Part shown: positions 17,908 to 26,793 of the stretch, in pieces
Layout of the letters: each line of letters starts with the position of its first letter
Position numbering within the stretch: position 1 is the stretch's first letter
Assembly (NCBI GenBank): GCA_012270995.1
Contig: JAAXHG010000165.1
Span: 35,043 to 99,042, forward strand
Direction of reading: 5' to 3'
Origin: Vicinamibacteraceae bacterium
GTDB lineage: Bacteria; Acidobacteriota; Thermoanaerobaculia; Multivoradales; Multivoraceae
DNA: 64,000 nt
Notes under the pieces: model-generated
What the model was told of the DNA's origin: nothing
The model's database searches: none
The model's input: only the letters and a program-made list of their open reading frames with translations
Translations under genes and position numbers: made by a program

Positions 17908-19523
17908 TGGCCGTCGTGGGTGCGCTCGGCGCCGCGGCGGTGGCGGGCTCGGCCTGCGTTTCGTCGGACCGCGACCGAGACGCGCCGCCGGGAGCCGCGC
18001 CGACGGAGGTGGGCAGCTTCGAACTCGAAGAGGTGACGATCGCCGAACTGGGTCGCCAGATGGCCGAGAGGGAGCGGACGAGCCGGGAGATCACCGAGCT
18101 CTACCTAGACCGCATCGAGGCCCTGGACCGCCGGGGTCCGACGCTGCGCTCCGTCATCGAGACGAACCCGGACGCGCTCGAGATCGCGGAAGAGCTCGAC
18201 CGCGAGCGCGCCGGAGGAAACGTGCGCGGCCCGCTGCACGGCGTTCCGATCCTGCTCAAGGACAACGTCGCCACCGCCGACCGCACGACGACCACTGCCG
18301 GTTCCCTGGCCCTGGAGAGATCGATTCCGCGGCAGGATGCTTTCGTCGCGGCCCGGCTCAGGCAGGCCGGGGCGGTGCTCCTCGGCAAGGCGAACCTCAG
18401 CGAGTGGGCCAACTTTCGCTCCAACCGGTCCAGTTCGGGCTGGAGCGCCCGCGGCGGGCAGTGCCGCAATCCCTACGTTCTCTCCCGGAACCCCTGCGGT
18501 TCCAGCTCCGGTTCGGGCGCCGCCGCGTCCGCGAACCTCTGCGCCGCGGCGGTGGGCACGGAGACCGACGGCTCGATCATCTGTCCGTCGTCGGCGAACG
18601 GCCTGGTCGGAATCAAGCCGACCGTGGGTCTTGTAAGTCGCAGCGGCATCGTGCCGATCTCCGCGGTGCAGGACACCGCGGGCCCGATGGCGCGAACGGT
18701 CGCCGACGCCGCGGCGTTGCTCAGCGGCATGACGGGGCGGGATCCGCTGGACGAGGCGACCGGCGGGTCGCCGGCGCCGACCGATCTGGGTCGCCATCTC
18801 GGCGAGGTCGGCACGGCCGACCTGAGCCGCGTCCGCATCGGCATCGGCCGCCAGTTCTTCGACCGGGACGGCCGTGTCGACGCGGTCATGGAGGAGGCGA
18901 TCGAGACGCTCCGGAGCCTGGGCGCCGAGATCGTCGACCCGGTGGAGATCGCTCATCGCCGGGAAGTGGGGCGGCACGAGTACGAAGCGATGCTGTACGA
19001 GTTCAAGGCCGGTCTGAACGAGTACCTGGCCGGGCTGGGCGACGACGCTCCGGCGAAAACGCTCGCGGACGTCATCGCGTTCAACGAGGCAAACGCTGAA
19101 CGCGAGATGCCGTACTTCGGCCAGGAGATCCTGATCGAGGCGGAGGCCAAGGGGCCGCTGACGGAGGCTTCCTACCGGACGGCGCGAGACGAGGCGAGCC
19201 GCCTGTCCCGCGAGGAGGGGCTCGACGCGGCGCTGGCCCAGCACCGTCTGGACGCCATCCTGGGGCCGAGCGGCGGTCCGGCCTGGGTGACCGATCTGGT
19301 CCACGGCGACGGCTTCTCTGTCGGCAGCTCCGGCGCGGCGGCGGTGGCGGGCTACCCGAACGTCACCGTCCCGGCCGGCCACGTCCACGGCCTGCCGGTC
19401 GGCGTCTCGTTCTTCGGCGCCGCCTGGAGCGAGCCGACGCTGATCCGCGTCGCCTGGGCCTTCGAGCAGGCTGCGCCGCATCGCCGGCCGCCGCGGTTCC
19501 GCGCCGGCGTCGACGAAGCCTGA
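17871..19523 (+). CDS. Amidase-signature enzyme, Tat-exported
   Basis: A 550-residue amidase. The N-terminus has ATRRDLMAVVGALGAAAVAG, a twin-arginine signal, ending near a Cys. The Ser-cisSer-Lys triad is visible: Lys in LLKDNVATAD, cis-Ser in GSSSGSGAAAS, and nucleophile Ser in GTETDGSIICPSS. Such Tat-exported amidases resemble peptide or aryl-acyl amidases rather than GatA. The GTG start at 17871 overlaps the symporter by 37 bases. The cleaved product may be taken up by the symporter (inference). Confidence 0.87.
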   Translation: MADPDGATRRDLMAVVGALGAAAVAGSACVSSDRDRDAPPGAAPTEVGSFELEEVTIAELGRQMAERERTSREITELYLDRIEALDRRGPTLRSVIETNPDALEIAEELDRERAGGNVRGPLHGVPILLKDNVATADRTTTTAGSLALERSIPRQDAFVAARLRQAGAVLLGKANLSEWANFRSNRSSSGWSARGGQCRNPYVLSRNPCGSSSGSGAAASANLCAAAVGTETDGSIICPSSANGLVGIKPTVGLVSRSGIVPISAVQDTAGPMARTVADAAALLSGMTGRDPLDEATGGSPAPTDLGRHLGEVGTADLSRVRIGIGRQFFDRDGRVDAVMEEAIETLRSLGAEIVDPVEIAHRREVGRHEYEAMLYEFKAGLNEYLAGLGDDAPAKTLADVIAFNEANAEREMPYFGQEILIEAEAKGPLTEASYRTARDEASRLSREEGLDAALAQHRLDAILGPSGGPAWVTDLVHGDGFSVGSSGAAAVAGYPNVTVPAGHVHGLPVGVSFFGAAWSEPTLIRVAWAFEQAAPHRRPPRFRAGVDEA

Positions 19524-19533
19524 ACGCGCGGCG

Positions 19534-20673
19534 CTAGGCCCTCATCGCGCGGAAGCACTTCCGCAGCTCGTCGACGAAGACGTCCGGCACCTCGAAGGCG
19601 GCGAAGTGCCCGCCCTTGTCGAGCCGGTTCCAGTAGACGAGCTGCCGGTACCGGCGCTTAGCCCAGCGCCGGGAGGAGCGGAAGATCTCCTTCGGGAAGA
19701 TGCTGCAGCCGACCGGGATCTCGACCGGGTCGTTGCGGCGCTTGCCGAAGCTCTCCCAATAGATCCGTCCCGAGGACGCGCCGCAGGCCGGCAGCCAGTA
19801 CATCATCACGTTGTCGAGCAACTGGTCGCGGGTCAGCACGTTTTCCGGGTGGCCGTCGCAGTCCATCCAGGACCAGAACTTCTCGATGATCCAGGCGGCC
19901 TGCCCGGCCGGCGAGTCCACCAGGCCGTAGCCGAGGGTCTGCGGCCGGGTCGACTGCTGCTTGGAGTAGCCGGAGTCCCAGTCCTGGTAGTACTGAAGCC
20001 CGGCGAGGGCGTCCTTCTCGATGTCCGTCAGGTCGTCCATTGTGCTCCGGTCCACGCCCGAGGTCGGCATGTTCAGGTGGATGCCGTGGCAGTGCTCGTG
20101 GTCCTGGATCGCGATCGCCGTGCTCACCGTCGCGCCCCAATCGCCGCCCTGGGCGAAGTACCATTCGTAGCCGAGTCGCGACATGAGTTCGGCCCAGGCG
20201 TCGGCGATCTTCTCAACGCTCCAGCCCGCCGTGGTCGGCTTGTCCGAGAATCCGAACCCCGGCAGGGCGGGAACGACCAGGTGAAAGGCGTCCTCCTCCG
20301 AGCCTCCGTGAGCGGTCGGATCGAGCAGCGGCTCGAGCACCTCCAGGAACTCCACGATCGAGCCCGGCCAGCCGTGGGTCATCACCAGCGGCGCCGCCCC
20401 CCGGTGCTTCGAGCGCAGGTGGAGGAAGTGAATGCCCAGCCCGTCGATCTCGGTCCTGAACTGGTCGAGGCCGTTCAGGCGGCTTTCCAGGCGGCGCCAG
20501 TCGTAGGAGGAGGACCAGTACGCGCACAACTCCCGGGTGTAGGCCAGGGGGATGCCCTGGTTCCAGTCGTCGACCGTCTCGCGCTCGGGCCAGCGAGTAG
20601 CGTCCAGCCGCCGGCGCAGGTCGGTCAGTTGTTGCTCGTCGATCTCGATGCGGTAGGGCCTGATGTCGGTCAT
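19534..20673 (-). CDS. Epoxide hydrolase (EHN-domain alpha/beta hydrolase)
   Basis: A 379-residue alpha/beta-hydrolase. It has the N-terminal EHN region typical of microsomal-type epoxide hydrolases (RPYRIEIDEQQLTDLRRRL, RWPE, WSSSYDWR), the oxyanion motif HGWPGS, nucleophile Asp in QGGDWGA, and base His in KGGHFAAFE. It should open epoxides to diols. The stop is 10 bases from the convergent amidase gene. No partner gene is evident. Confidence 0.9.
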   Translation of the reverse strand: MTDIRPYRIEIDEQQLTDLRRRLDATRWPERETVDDWNQGIPLAYTRELCAYWSSSYDWRRLESRLNGLDQFRTEIDGLGIHFLHLRSKHRGAAPLVMTHGWPGSIVEFLEVLEPLLDPTAHGGSEEDAFHLVVPALPGFGFSDKPTTAGWSVEKIADAWAELMSRLGYEWYFAQGGDWGATVSTAIAIQDHEHCHGIHLNMPTSGVDRSTMDDLTDIEKDALAGLQYYQDWDSGYSKQQSTRPQTLGYGLVDSPAGQAAWIIEKFWSWMDCDGHPENVLTRDQLLDNVMMYWLPACGASSGRIYWESFGKRRNDPVEIPVGCSIFPKEIFRSSRRWAKRRYRQLVYWNRLDKGGHFAAFEVPDVFVDELRKCFRAMRA

Positions 20674-20722
20674 GGGCCGACGGTAGCACTCCCGCGTCCG
20701 GAACGGGTTCGGCCGTCAGCCC

Positions 20723-21328
20723 TCAGAAGCCCACGCGAACGCCGGCGGAGAAGGTCTCGATGTTGCCGCCGATGGACTCGATGCGGCCCACGGCCCTCAG
20801 CCTGCCGAGCAGTTGGATCTCGACGCCGACGCCGTAGATCAGGTCGTCTTCGTCGATGTCCTCGAGCGTGAGTTCGAGTTCGTCGGCCGCGTCCTCGATG
20901 TCGGCGCCCCAGGCCACCAGGCCGGCCTTCGCGAACACCGAGATACGTCCGGTGACTTCGTACCGCGGCACGATCGCGACGGACAGGGCGTTGATCTTGC
21001 CGCGGACCTGGAGGTCCGTGCAGGGAACGCCCTCCGCGCAGGGCCGGATCGTCCCGTCGACCTTGGAGAAACCGTAGTAGGACGCCTCGACCGCGAAGTA
21101 CCGGCTGAACCTGAAACCGGCTTCGTAGCTGCGCGAGTTCACGTCGCCGTCGAGAACATGATCGAAGGCGTCCCCCACCTCGATGTCGACTCCCGACTGA
21201 CCCAGGTGGAAACCGACGTAGAGTTCGCGCTCCGAGGCCGCCGCGGGAGCGGCGAGCGTGCTCGCCAGAAGGGCTGCGGCGGGCGCCGACAGCAGGAATC
21301 GGGTCATCCAAGAGCGGCGTGTGGTCAT
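20723..21328 (-). CDS. Outer-membrane beta-barrel protein (OmpA/OmpW-like porin fold)
   Basis: A 201-residue exported protein. A signal peptide (WMTRFLLSAPAAALLASTLA...AS) is followed by alternating amphipathic strands (ELYVGFHLGQSG, SRSYEAGFRFSRYFAVEASYYGF, LSVAIVPRYEV, ISVFAKAGLVAWG). It ends in the classic outer-membrane C-terminal Phe (SAGVRVGF). About eight strands fit a small barrel. CGEGVPC-like paired cysteines lie in one loop. The ATG at 21328 is preceded by GGGAGAC. It is divergent from the SDR gene. Confidence 0.78.
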   Translation of the reverse strand: MTTRRSWMTRFLLSAPAAALLASTLAAPAAASERELYVGFHLGQSGVDIEVGDAFDHVLDGDVNSRSYEAGFRFSRYFAVEASYYGFSKVDGTIRPCAEGVPCTDLQVRGKINALSVAIVPRYEVTGRISVFAKAGLVAWGADIEDAADELELTLEDIDEDDLIYGVGVEIQLLGRLRAVGRIESIGGNIETFSAGVRVGF

Positions 21329-21412
21329 GATCGTCTCCCGGGCAAGCGACGGTCGGTTGGTGGCGAGAGCATACAGGAATGTCGATATCTTGATGCTGTA
21401 ACGTCCGCGCCG

Positions 21413-22114
21413 ATGAGCGATCCGGTCTGCCTGATCTCCGGCGTCGGCCCCGGAACCGGCGCCGCGCTTGCCCGGCGCTTCGCTTCCGGCGGCTACCGGG
21501 TAGCGATGCTCGCCCGTAGCCCTGAGCGCCTGAAGGCCCTGGAAGCCGAGATCGAGGGTTCGCGCGGCTACGCCTGCGATGTCTCCGACGCGGAGGCGGT
21601 GCGGACGACCGTGACGCAGGTGCGAGGCGATCTCGGCGTGCCCGGAGTGCTCGTCCATAACGCCGTCGGCGGGGCCTTCGGCGACTTCCTGGAGATCGAT
21701 CCGGAGCGGCTGCGCGCGAACTTCGACGTCAACGTGATGGGTCTGCTCTACCTGGCGCGCGCGGTCGTGCCGGCGATGATCGAGGCCGGGCGCGGGGCGA
21801 TCATGGTGACCGGCAACACGGCGGCCCGCCGCGGCATGCCGCGCTTTGCCGGTTTCGCGCCGACCAAGGCGGGGCAGCGCATCCTCGCCGAGTCGATGGC
21901 TCGAACACTGGGGCCTCAGGGAATCCACGTCGCGTACTTCGTGATCGACGCCGTGATCGACCTGGAATGGACCCGGCGCCGGATGCCAGACCAGCCGGAC
22001 GACTTCTTCATTCAGCCGGACGCGATCGCCGAGAACGTCTGGTACGTGGCCCACCAGGACCCGTCGGCGTGGAGTTTCGAGGTCGAACTCAGACCCTACG
22101 GCGAGCGCTGGTAG
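21413..22114 (+). CDS. Short-chain dehydrogenase/reductase-like protein, catalytic Tyr replaced
   Basis: A 233-residue Rossmann protein. The cofactor loop is SGVGPGTGAALA and the basic-residue site follows (LARSPERL). The usual NNAG is HNAVGG, and the active-site YxxxK is FAPTK, so the catalytic tyrosine is a phenylalanine. The Ser-side strand is MVTGNTAA. It may bind NAD(P)(H) but the standard SDR chemistry is doubtful. It starts at ATG 21413, divergent from the porin. Confidence 0.8.
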   Translation: MSDPVCLISGVGPGTGAALARRFASGGYRVAMLARSPERLKALEAEIEGSRGYACDVSDAEAVRTTVTQVRGDLGVPGVLVHNAVGGAFGDFLEIDPERLRANFDVNVMGLLYLARAVVPAMIEAGRGAIMVTGNTAARRGMPRFAGFAPTKAGQRILAESMARTLGPQGIHVAYFVIDAVIDLEWTRRRMPDQPDDFFIQPDAIAENVWYVAHQDPSAWSFEVELRPYGERW

Positions 22115-22156
22115 CGGCCCGTCCGGCCGGATCGGCGTGGTAACTTGGACCGGCAC

Positions 22157-23092
22157 ATGAGACGTTCCTTCCTGGCTCTCCTGAGCGCACTCCTGGTCAC
22201 CCTTGGCGCCGCGGCCTGCGGCGAGAGCACGGCGCCGGCGCCGGACGAGGCTTCGGAAGCCGATGTCGCGACCTCCGCGGAGGGCGAGGACGACGGCTGG
22301 GGACTCCGGAACGACCCCGCGGCGCAGCGGGTTGAGCCGTTCCAGATCTTCGACAACCTCTACTACGTCGGCATCGACTGGGTTTCGTGCTATCTCCTGG
22401 TGACGACGGACGGCCTGATCCTGATCGGTTCGCTGTACGGCGACTTCATCGACAACGCGATCGACGGCATTCGGGCCGTGGGGTTTGATCCGTCGGATCT
22501 GAAGTACGTCCTGGTGACCCATGGCCACTTCGACCATGTCGGCGGGGCGGCGAGGTTCCAGGAGGCCTACGGCGCACGGGTCGGCATGACCGAAGCCGAT
22601 TGGGAGTTGGCAGAACAGCCGCCGAGCGATCCCCGCTACGAGATCGACGTGCCGGTCCACGACATGGTGATCGCGGATGGCGACACCCTGCAGTTGGGCG
22701 ACACCGAGATCCGCTTCTATGTCACTCCCGGCCATACCGAGGGCGTTCTCTCGATGGAGTTCCCGGTGCGGGACGGTGGGGAGGAGCACCGCGCGTTCGT
22801 GTTCGGCGGCGTGGGACTCAACTTCGAGGGGGTCCACCGGACGAACCTCTATCTGGACAGCGTGGCCAGGATTGGGAGGCTTGCCGCCGAGGAAGGCAAC
22901 CCGATCGACGTGAACATCTCGAACCACGCCTCAATGGGCAGGATCTTCGAGCGTGCGGAGCAGCTGGCGTCGCGGGGCGAGGGCGACCCCCATCCCTTCG
23001 TCGATCCGCAGGGCTTCGTCGACTGGCTGGCGGAGTTGCAGCGAAACGCCGGGGAGAAGCTGGCCGTCGAACGCGAGTTGGCGGGCGAGTAG
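22157..23092 (+). CDS. MBL-fold metallo-hydrolase lipoprotein
   Basis: A 311-residue exported metallo-beta-lactamase-fold protein. The signal ends in a lipobox (LVTLGAAAC). The zinc motif is THGHFDHVGG, with further ligand His in TPGHTEG and the C-terminal His in NISNHAS, as in the B3 subclass. The strand that normally carries the DTG-like turn reads LIGSLYGD. It could be a lactonase, phosphodiesterase or beta-lactamase-like enzyme; context does not say. A TTG at 22145 is an alternative start but the ATG gives the better signal peptide. Confidence 0.85.
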   Translation: MRRSFLALLSALLVTLGAAACGESTAPAPDEASEADVATSAEGEDDGWGLRNDPAAQRVEPFQIFDNLYYVGIDWVSCYLLVTTDGLILIGSLYGDFIDNAIDGIRAVGFDPSDLKYVLVTHGHFDHVGGAARFQEAYGARVGMTEADWELAEQPPSDPRYEIDVPVHDMVIADGDTLQLGDTEIRFYVTPGHTEGVLSMEFPVRDGGEEHRAFVFGGVGLNFEGVHRTNLYLDSVARIGRLAAEEGNPIDVNISNHASMGRIFERAEQLASRGEGDPHPFVDPQGFVDWLAELQRNAGEKLAVERELAGE

Positions 23093-23122
23093 CTTTCTGT
23101 TTCCCGGGCTGGTCTTCTGGGC

Positions 23123-23743
23123 GTGAAGAGTTTCCAGTTGATGCCGCGTTTCGAGAACGCGGTGGCCGGTTTCGATCTGTTTCACCGGGAGGATCCGGCG
23201 ACGGAAACAGTGGACGGCGAGGAACTGCCGCGGGAGTTGGTGTACTCGCGGCGGATGGCCGCCTGGGTGGAGCGCCTCGATCCGGATGCCGGCGAGATCC
23301 TCCTCCTGGCCGCGCACTGCCAGCATCTGCGCCGGTTCGCGCTACCACGAAGCGACTACCCGGTCGGGCGCAAGGGCTATCTGGCGTGGCGTCGAGCCGC
23401 CGCGCTCGAACATGCGAGGCTGGCGGGCGCCGTACTGCGCGACGCCGGCTACCGGAGGGAGAAGATCGAGCGGGTGCAGAACCTGGTGCTGAAGCGCGCC
23501 GGCCGAAGTTCGCGGGCCGACGCACAGACGCTTGAGGACGCGGCCTGCCTCGTGTTCCTGGAACGCGACCTGGAGGCGTTGGCGAAGCGCCTGGGATCTG
23601 AGAAGACCGTCGACGTGCTGACCCGGACGTGGCCCAAGATGTCGGAAGCCGGCCGCGAAGCCGCGGCGGGGCTGGAGCTGAAGCCGGAACTGCGCGAGCT
23701 GGTGGCGGCGGCGCGGGCGGCGCGTTCGGTCAGGCGGTCCTGA
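23123..23743 (+). CDS. DUF4202 domain-containing protein
   Basis: A 206-residue conserved protein of unknown role. DUF4202 signatures are clear: FENAVAGFDLFHREDP, LVYSRRMAAWVERLDP, AAHCQHLRRFALPRSDYP, GRKGYLAWRR and TLEDAACLVFLE. The family tends to sit beside sulfite or nitrite reductase genes, which is also so here, although this copy converges with it. A GTG at 23123 and an ATG at 23141 are both possible starts. Its 3' end overlaps the convergent hypothetical gene by 14 bases. Confidence 0.85.
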   Translation: MKSFQLMPRFENAVAGFDLFHREDPATETVDGEELPRELVYSRRMAAWVERLDPDAGEILLLAAHCQHLRRFALPRSDYPVGRKGYLAWRRAAALEHARLAGAVLRDAGYRREKIERVQNLVLKRAGRSSRADAQTLEDAACLVFLERDLEALAKRLGSEKTVDVLTRTWPKMSEAGREAAAGLELKPELRELVAAARAARSVRRS

Positions 23744-24311
23744 ACGTCAGCCGCTCGCGCGCCTTGCCGATGCGCTCCAGCGCGACGGAACCGCGGCCGT
23801 TGCCGACCCCGGCGGCGGACAGGGCCCGCGAGAAGGCGGACTCGAGGGCGGCGACCGTGTCGTCGTCGCGGGCGACGAGGCGGTCGTTCACCCGCAACTC
23901 GATCCGGTGGCGATCGAAGGTCACCCGGCCGTCGAGTCGGGGCTCGGCCTCGATGCGGTCGCAGGCCCGGAAGGCGCAGAGGAGCAGCGACTCGAGCCTC
24001 TGGTCCAGGGTGCGGATGCCGGCAGTCTCCGGCGAGGTCTCGCGGCGGCGGCTGTAGAGCAGGCCCGGTTCGCCGAGGCTCTGGTCGTAGGCGTAGATCG
24101 CGTCGTGGCCCACGAGGAGGACGCCGGGGCCTTCGTGGACGTGGCTGTAATCGGCGACGTCGATCAGCAGCTCGGGCAGAACCCGCTCCGTGATCCAGCG
24201 ATGGAAGACCGGGATGAACTCCTCGGGCGCCGCCGCCGAGTCGCTGCTGGCCAGGACCTTCAGGTCCAGTTTGACCAGGTCGTCGAGCCCCGCTTCGGTC
24301 GCGGCGTTCAT
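23730..24311 (-). CDS. Hypothetical protein linked to nitrite/sulfite reductase
   Basis: A 193-residue soluble protein. No family name was recognised. It contains LPELLIDVADYSHVHEGPGVLLVGHDAIYAYD, which looks like a small alpha/beta domain, and an Arg-rich second half. The ATG at 24311 overlaps the end of the reductase gene by 4 bases, so it is translated from the same message. Co-occurrence suggests an accessory role in assimilatory sulfur or nitrogen reduction. Confidence 0.7.
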   Translation of the reverse strand: MNAATEAGLDDLVKLDLKVLASSDSAAAPEEFIPVFHRWITERVLPELLIDVADYSHVHEGPGVLLVGHDAIYAYDQSLGEPGLLYSRRRETSPETAGIRTLDQRLESLLLCAFRACDRIEAEPRLDGRVTFDRHRIELRVNDRLVARDDDTVAALESAFSRALSAAGVGNGRGSVALERIGKARERLTFRTA

Positions 24312-26620
24312 ACTGCTCGTCTCAGGGTGCCTGCGACCTGGGCCTGGGAGATCCGCTGGTTGCAGGCATGCGCCGCTTCGATGAACAACTGCGCCTCCTC
24401 GATCCGCCGGTGCGCTTCCTCGCCAGAGTCCGTTTCGGCATCGCCGTGAACCCGGAACAGGTAGTTCGCGAACTTGGCCCCGGCGTAGGGGTCGAAGAAC
24501 AGCTCCGTGTCGTAGAAGCGGGTGCGAAACTCGCCGACGATCTCCTCCGGCGCGGTGCCGATGTCGATGTTCTCGGTGGTGATCAGCGCCCGCGCCGCCT
24601 GGAGCATCGCCGCGTATGCCTTCTCCGCGGCGGCTTCGGCGGCGCCACGGTCGAGTTCGAGCAGACCCTGGAAGACCTCGCGCTCGGCGGCGGAGAGGCC
24701 GAACTCGACCGCGGTCACGACCTCGCCGGCGCACTCGCCGACGCCGAGGTCGCCGATCGTGTACTCGCGCGGATCACCCCAGTCGGAGTAGAGAGTGCGA
24801 TCCTCGAGGTACGTGGGCAGCTTGGTCAGGTCGTCGAGCAGTTGCCGGACGCGGGCCTTGCCGACCCGGGCGATAAAGCTCTGGAAGCTCTCGCCCTTCT
24901 CCCGCTCAGCGACGTACAGACCGGCGATCCGCTCGACCGCTTCGGGGATGCGCTTGGCCGGCACCGCGACCACCGCCAGCCCGTAGGAACCCGCGTTTTC
25001 GGTCCACTGGCCGCCGAGGATGACCTGGAAATGGGGCACGGTGCGGCCGTCGCTCTTGCGGCTGACGCCGTAGAAGCCGATGTCGGCAACGTGGTGCTGG
25101 CCGCATGAATTGAAGCAGCCGGACACCTTGATGCGCAGGTCCTTCACTGCTTCGTCGGCTAACACGCCGGTGGTCTTGATGGACGCGGCAATCCGCTTGC
25201 GGAGCTCGGCGGCAAGTCCGCGCGAGGACGAAATGCCCAGCTTGCACGTGTCCGTGCCCGGGCAAGCGGTGACATCGACCAGCGATGAAGCGCCGGGAGC
25301 GCCGAGACCGACGGCGCGCAGCTCGGCGTAGAGCGCGGGCAGGTCGGCTTCGCTGATGTTGCGGAGCACGATGTTCTGCTCGACCGTGTTCCGCACGTGG
25401 CCGCCGTTGTACCGCCGGGCCGTGTCGGCCAGTGCCCGCAACTGGGTCGAGGTCAGGTCGCCGAGAGGCAGGTTGATCGCCACTGCGACGTAGCCCGGCT
25501 GGCGCTGGCGCTGGACGTTCGATCCCAGCCACTCGGCGAAGCCCTCGGGCCGCGGGCCGGGCGACAGCGCTGCCGCCGGCCGCGTCGGCTCTTCGTCCGT
25601 GACCGAAAGGTCGTCCAGATAGGTGGTCCAGCGCTCGTCGGCCGGCAGGATCGCGAGTTCCTCGTCGACCAGACGCGTGAACTCCTCGATGCCCAGCTTG
25701 GCGACCAGGAACTTGACCCGGGCCCGCGCGCGGTTCCGTTTCTCGCCGAGCCGCCCGAAGACGCGGCAGACCGCCTGCGCCAGGGGAAGGAGTTCATCCT
25801 CGCGCACGAACTCGCGGAGCACCTTCGCCTGGTGCGGCACGGCTCCCAGACCTCCGCCGACGTAGACCCTGAAGCCGCGTTCCGTGCCGCTGCTCGTGCC
25901 GTTGCCGGCCTCCCGCACCTGGGCGACGACGCCGAGGTCGTGCATGTTGGCGAGCCCGCACGCGTGCTGCTCGCAGCCGGAGAAGGCGATCTTGAACTTG
26001 CGGCCGAAGTCCTGCGCGTCCTTGTGGCCGAGCAGGAAGTGGGTCAGCGCGTGGGCGTAGGGCGAAACGTCGAACGGCTCGTCCCGGCAGACGCCGGCCA
26101 TCGGGCAGGCCGTGACGTTGCGCACCGAGTTGCCGCAGGCTTCCTGGGTCGTGATGTCGACCGCGGCCAGACGCCGCATGATGTCCGGGGTGTCGTCGAT
26201 GTGGATGAAGTGGAGTTGGATGTCCTGGCGCGTCGTCACATGCGCGATCCCGTCCGAGTACTCCTCGGCCAGGTCGGCGAGGACCTCCATCTGCTCCCCG
26301 TTCATCGCGCCGAACGGGATCTTGATCCGTAGCATCCCGGGGGCGTCCCAGACCGTGTTCGGGCCCTTCGTCAGGTCGCCGCACGGATACTCGAGAGCCC
26401 GGCTGGCAATGCCGTCGTGGCGCTGTCCGTTGTCGTAGCGCTGGCCGTACACCCCGCGGCGAAGCCGGGTCTCGGCGAACACCTTGTCGTCGATCTTCCC
26501 CTGGCGCTTCTGGGCGATCTGGGTCTCGTAGATCTCGATCTGCTCGTCGAGGTGCGGGGGTATCCGATCCTCGAGTCGTGCCGCCCAGGGGGCGGTTCCA
26601 TTCGCGGTTGGCTGGCTCAT
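24308..26620 (-). CDS. Ferredoxin-type nitrite/sulfite reductase with C-terminal extension
   Basis: A 770-residue siroheme/4Fe-4S reductase catalysing six-electron reduction of sulfite or nitrite. It has two ferredoxin-like half domains (PFGAMNGEQMEVLADLAEEY and INLPLGDLTSTQLRALADTA) and siroheme repeats (VTTRQDIQLHFI, NTVEQNIVLRNI). The cluster cysteines are in VTACPGTDTCKLG and VSGCFNSCGQHHVA. Typical members have about 560-600 residues. Here residues about 640-770 form an additional helical domain (AAEKAYAAMLQAARALIT..., ending EAAHACNQRIS), HEPN-like in look. Substrate choice is not decidable from sequence. Confidence 0.9.
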   Translation of the reverse strand: MSQPTANGTAPWAARLEDRIPPHLDEQIEIYETQIAQKRQGKIDDKVFAETRLRRGVYGQRYDNGQRHDGIASRALEYPCGDLTKGPNTVWDAPGMLRIKIPFGAMNGEQMEVLADLAEEYSDGIAHVTTRQDIQLHFIHIDDTPDIMRRLAAVDITTQEACGNSVRNVTACPMAGVCRDEPFDVSPYAHALTHFLLGHKDAQDFGRKFKIAFSGCEQHACGLANMHDLGVVAQVREAGNGTSSGTERGFRVYVGGGLGAVPHQAKVLREFVREDELLPLAQAVCRVFGRLGEKRNRARARVKFLVAKLGIEEFTRLVDEELAILPADERWTTYLDDLSVTDEEPTRPAAALSPGPRPEGFAEWLGSNVQRQRQPGYVAVAINLPLGDLTSTQLRALADTARRYNGGHVRNTVEQNIVLRNISEADLPALYAELRAVGLGAPGASSLVDVTACPGTDTCKLGISSSRGLAAELRKRIAASIKTTGVLADEAVKDLRIKVSGCFNSCGQHHVADIGFYGVSRKSDGRTVPHFQVILGGQWTENAGSYGLAVVAVPAKRIPEAVERIAGLYVAEREKGESFQSFIARVGKARVRQLLDDLTKLPTYLEDRTLYSDWGDPREYTIGDLGVGECAGEVVTAVEFGLSAAEREVFQGLLELDRGAAEAAAEKAYAAMLQAARALITTENIDIGTAPEEIVGEFRTRFYDTELFFDPYAGAKFANYLFRVHGDAETDSGEEAHRRIEEAQLFIEAAHACNQRISQAQVAGTLRRAV

Positions 26621-26687
26621 GGCGTGTTCTCGTCAGGTCCTGCGGGCGGGGCGTTCAGCCCAGTTGCGGCGCCGCTCCTTGTATTCG

Positions 26688-26702
26688 TGACCATAACAGT
26701 CA
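26688..26702. promoter_or_regulatory. TGAC-N7-GTCA palindrome upstream of the reductase, candidate operator
   Basis: The 15-bp palindrome TGACCATAACAGTCA lies 68 bases upstream of the reductase ATG, in a locally AT-rich stretch. On the minus strand it follows TTGACT (26712-26707), a possible -35 hexamer. A further TGACT half-site precedes it. Position and symmetry suggest a dimeric regulator site; the regulator is unknown. Confidence 0.4.
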
Positions 26703-26793
26703 CATTAGTCAACATTCTACGCAAACCGGCGGCGAACGTTGCGCGCCGGGACGAAGGTCCGGGGGACGACGGCCTGTTCGGCGGACGGTCTGG

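Noticed and set aside
20723..22927. A 734-codon minus-strand open frame
   Set aside because: Only its last 201 codons, from the ATG at 21328, form a real gene with a signal peptide. The upstream part is the shadow of the SDR and MBL genes.
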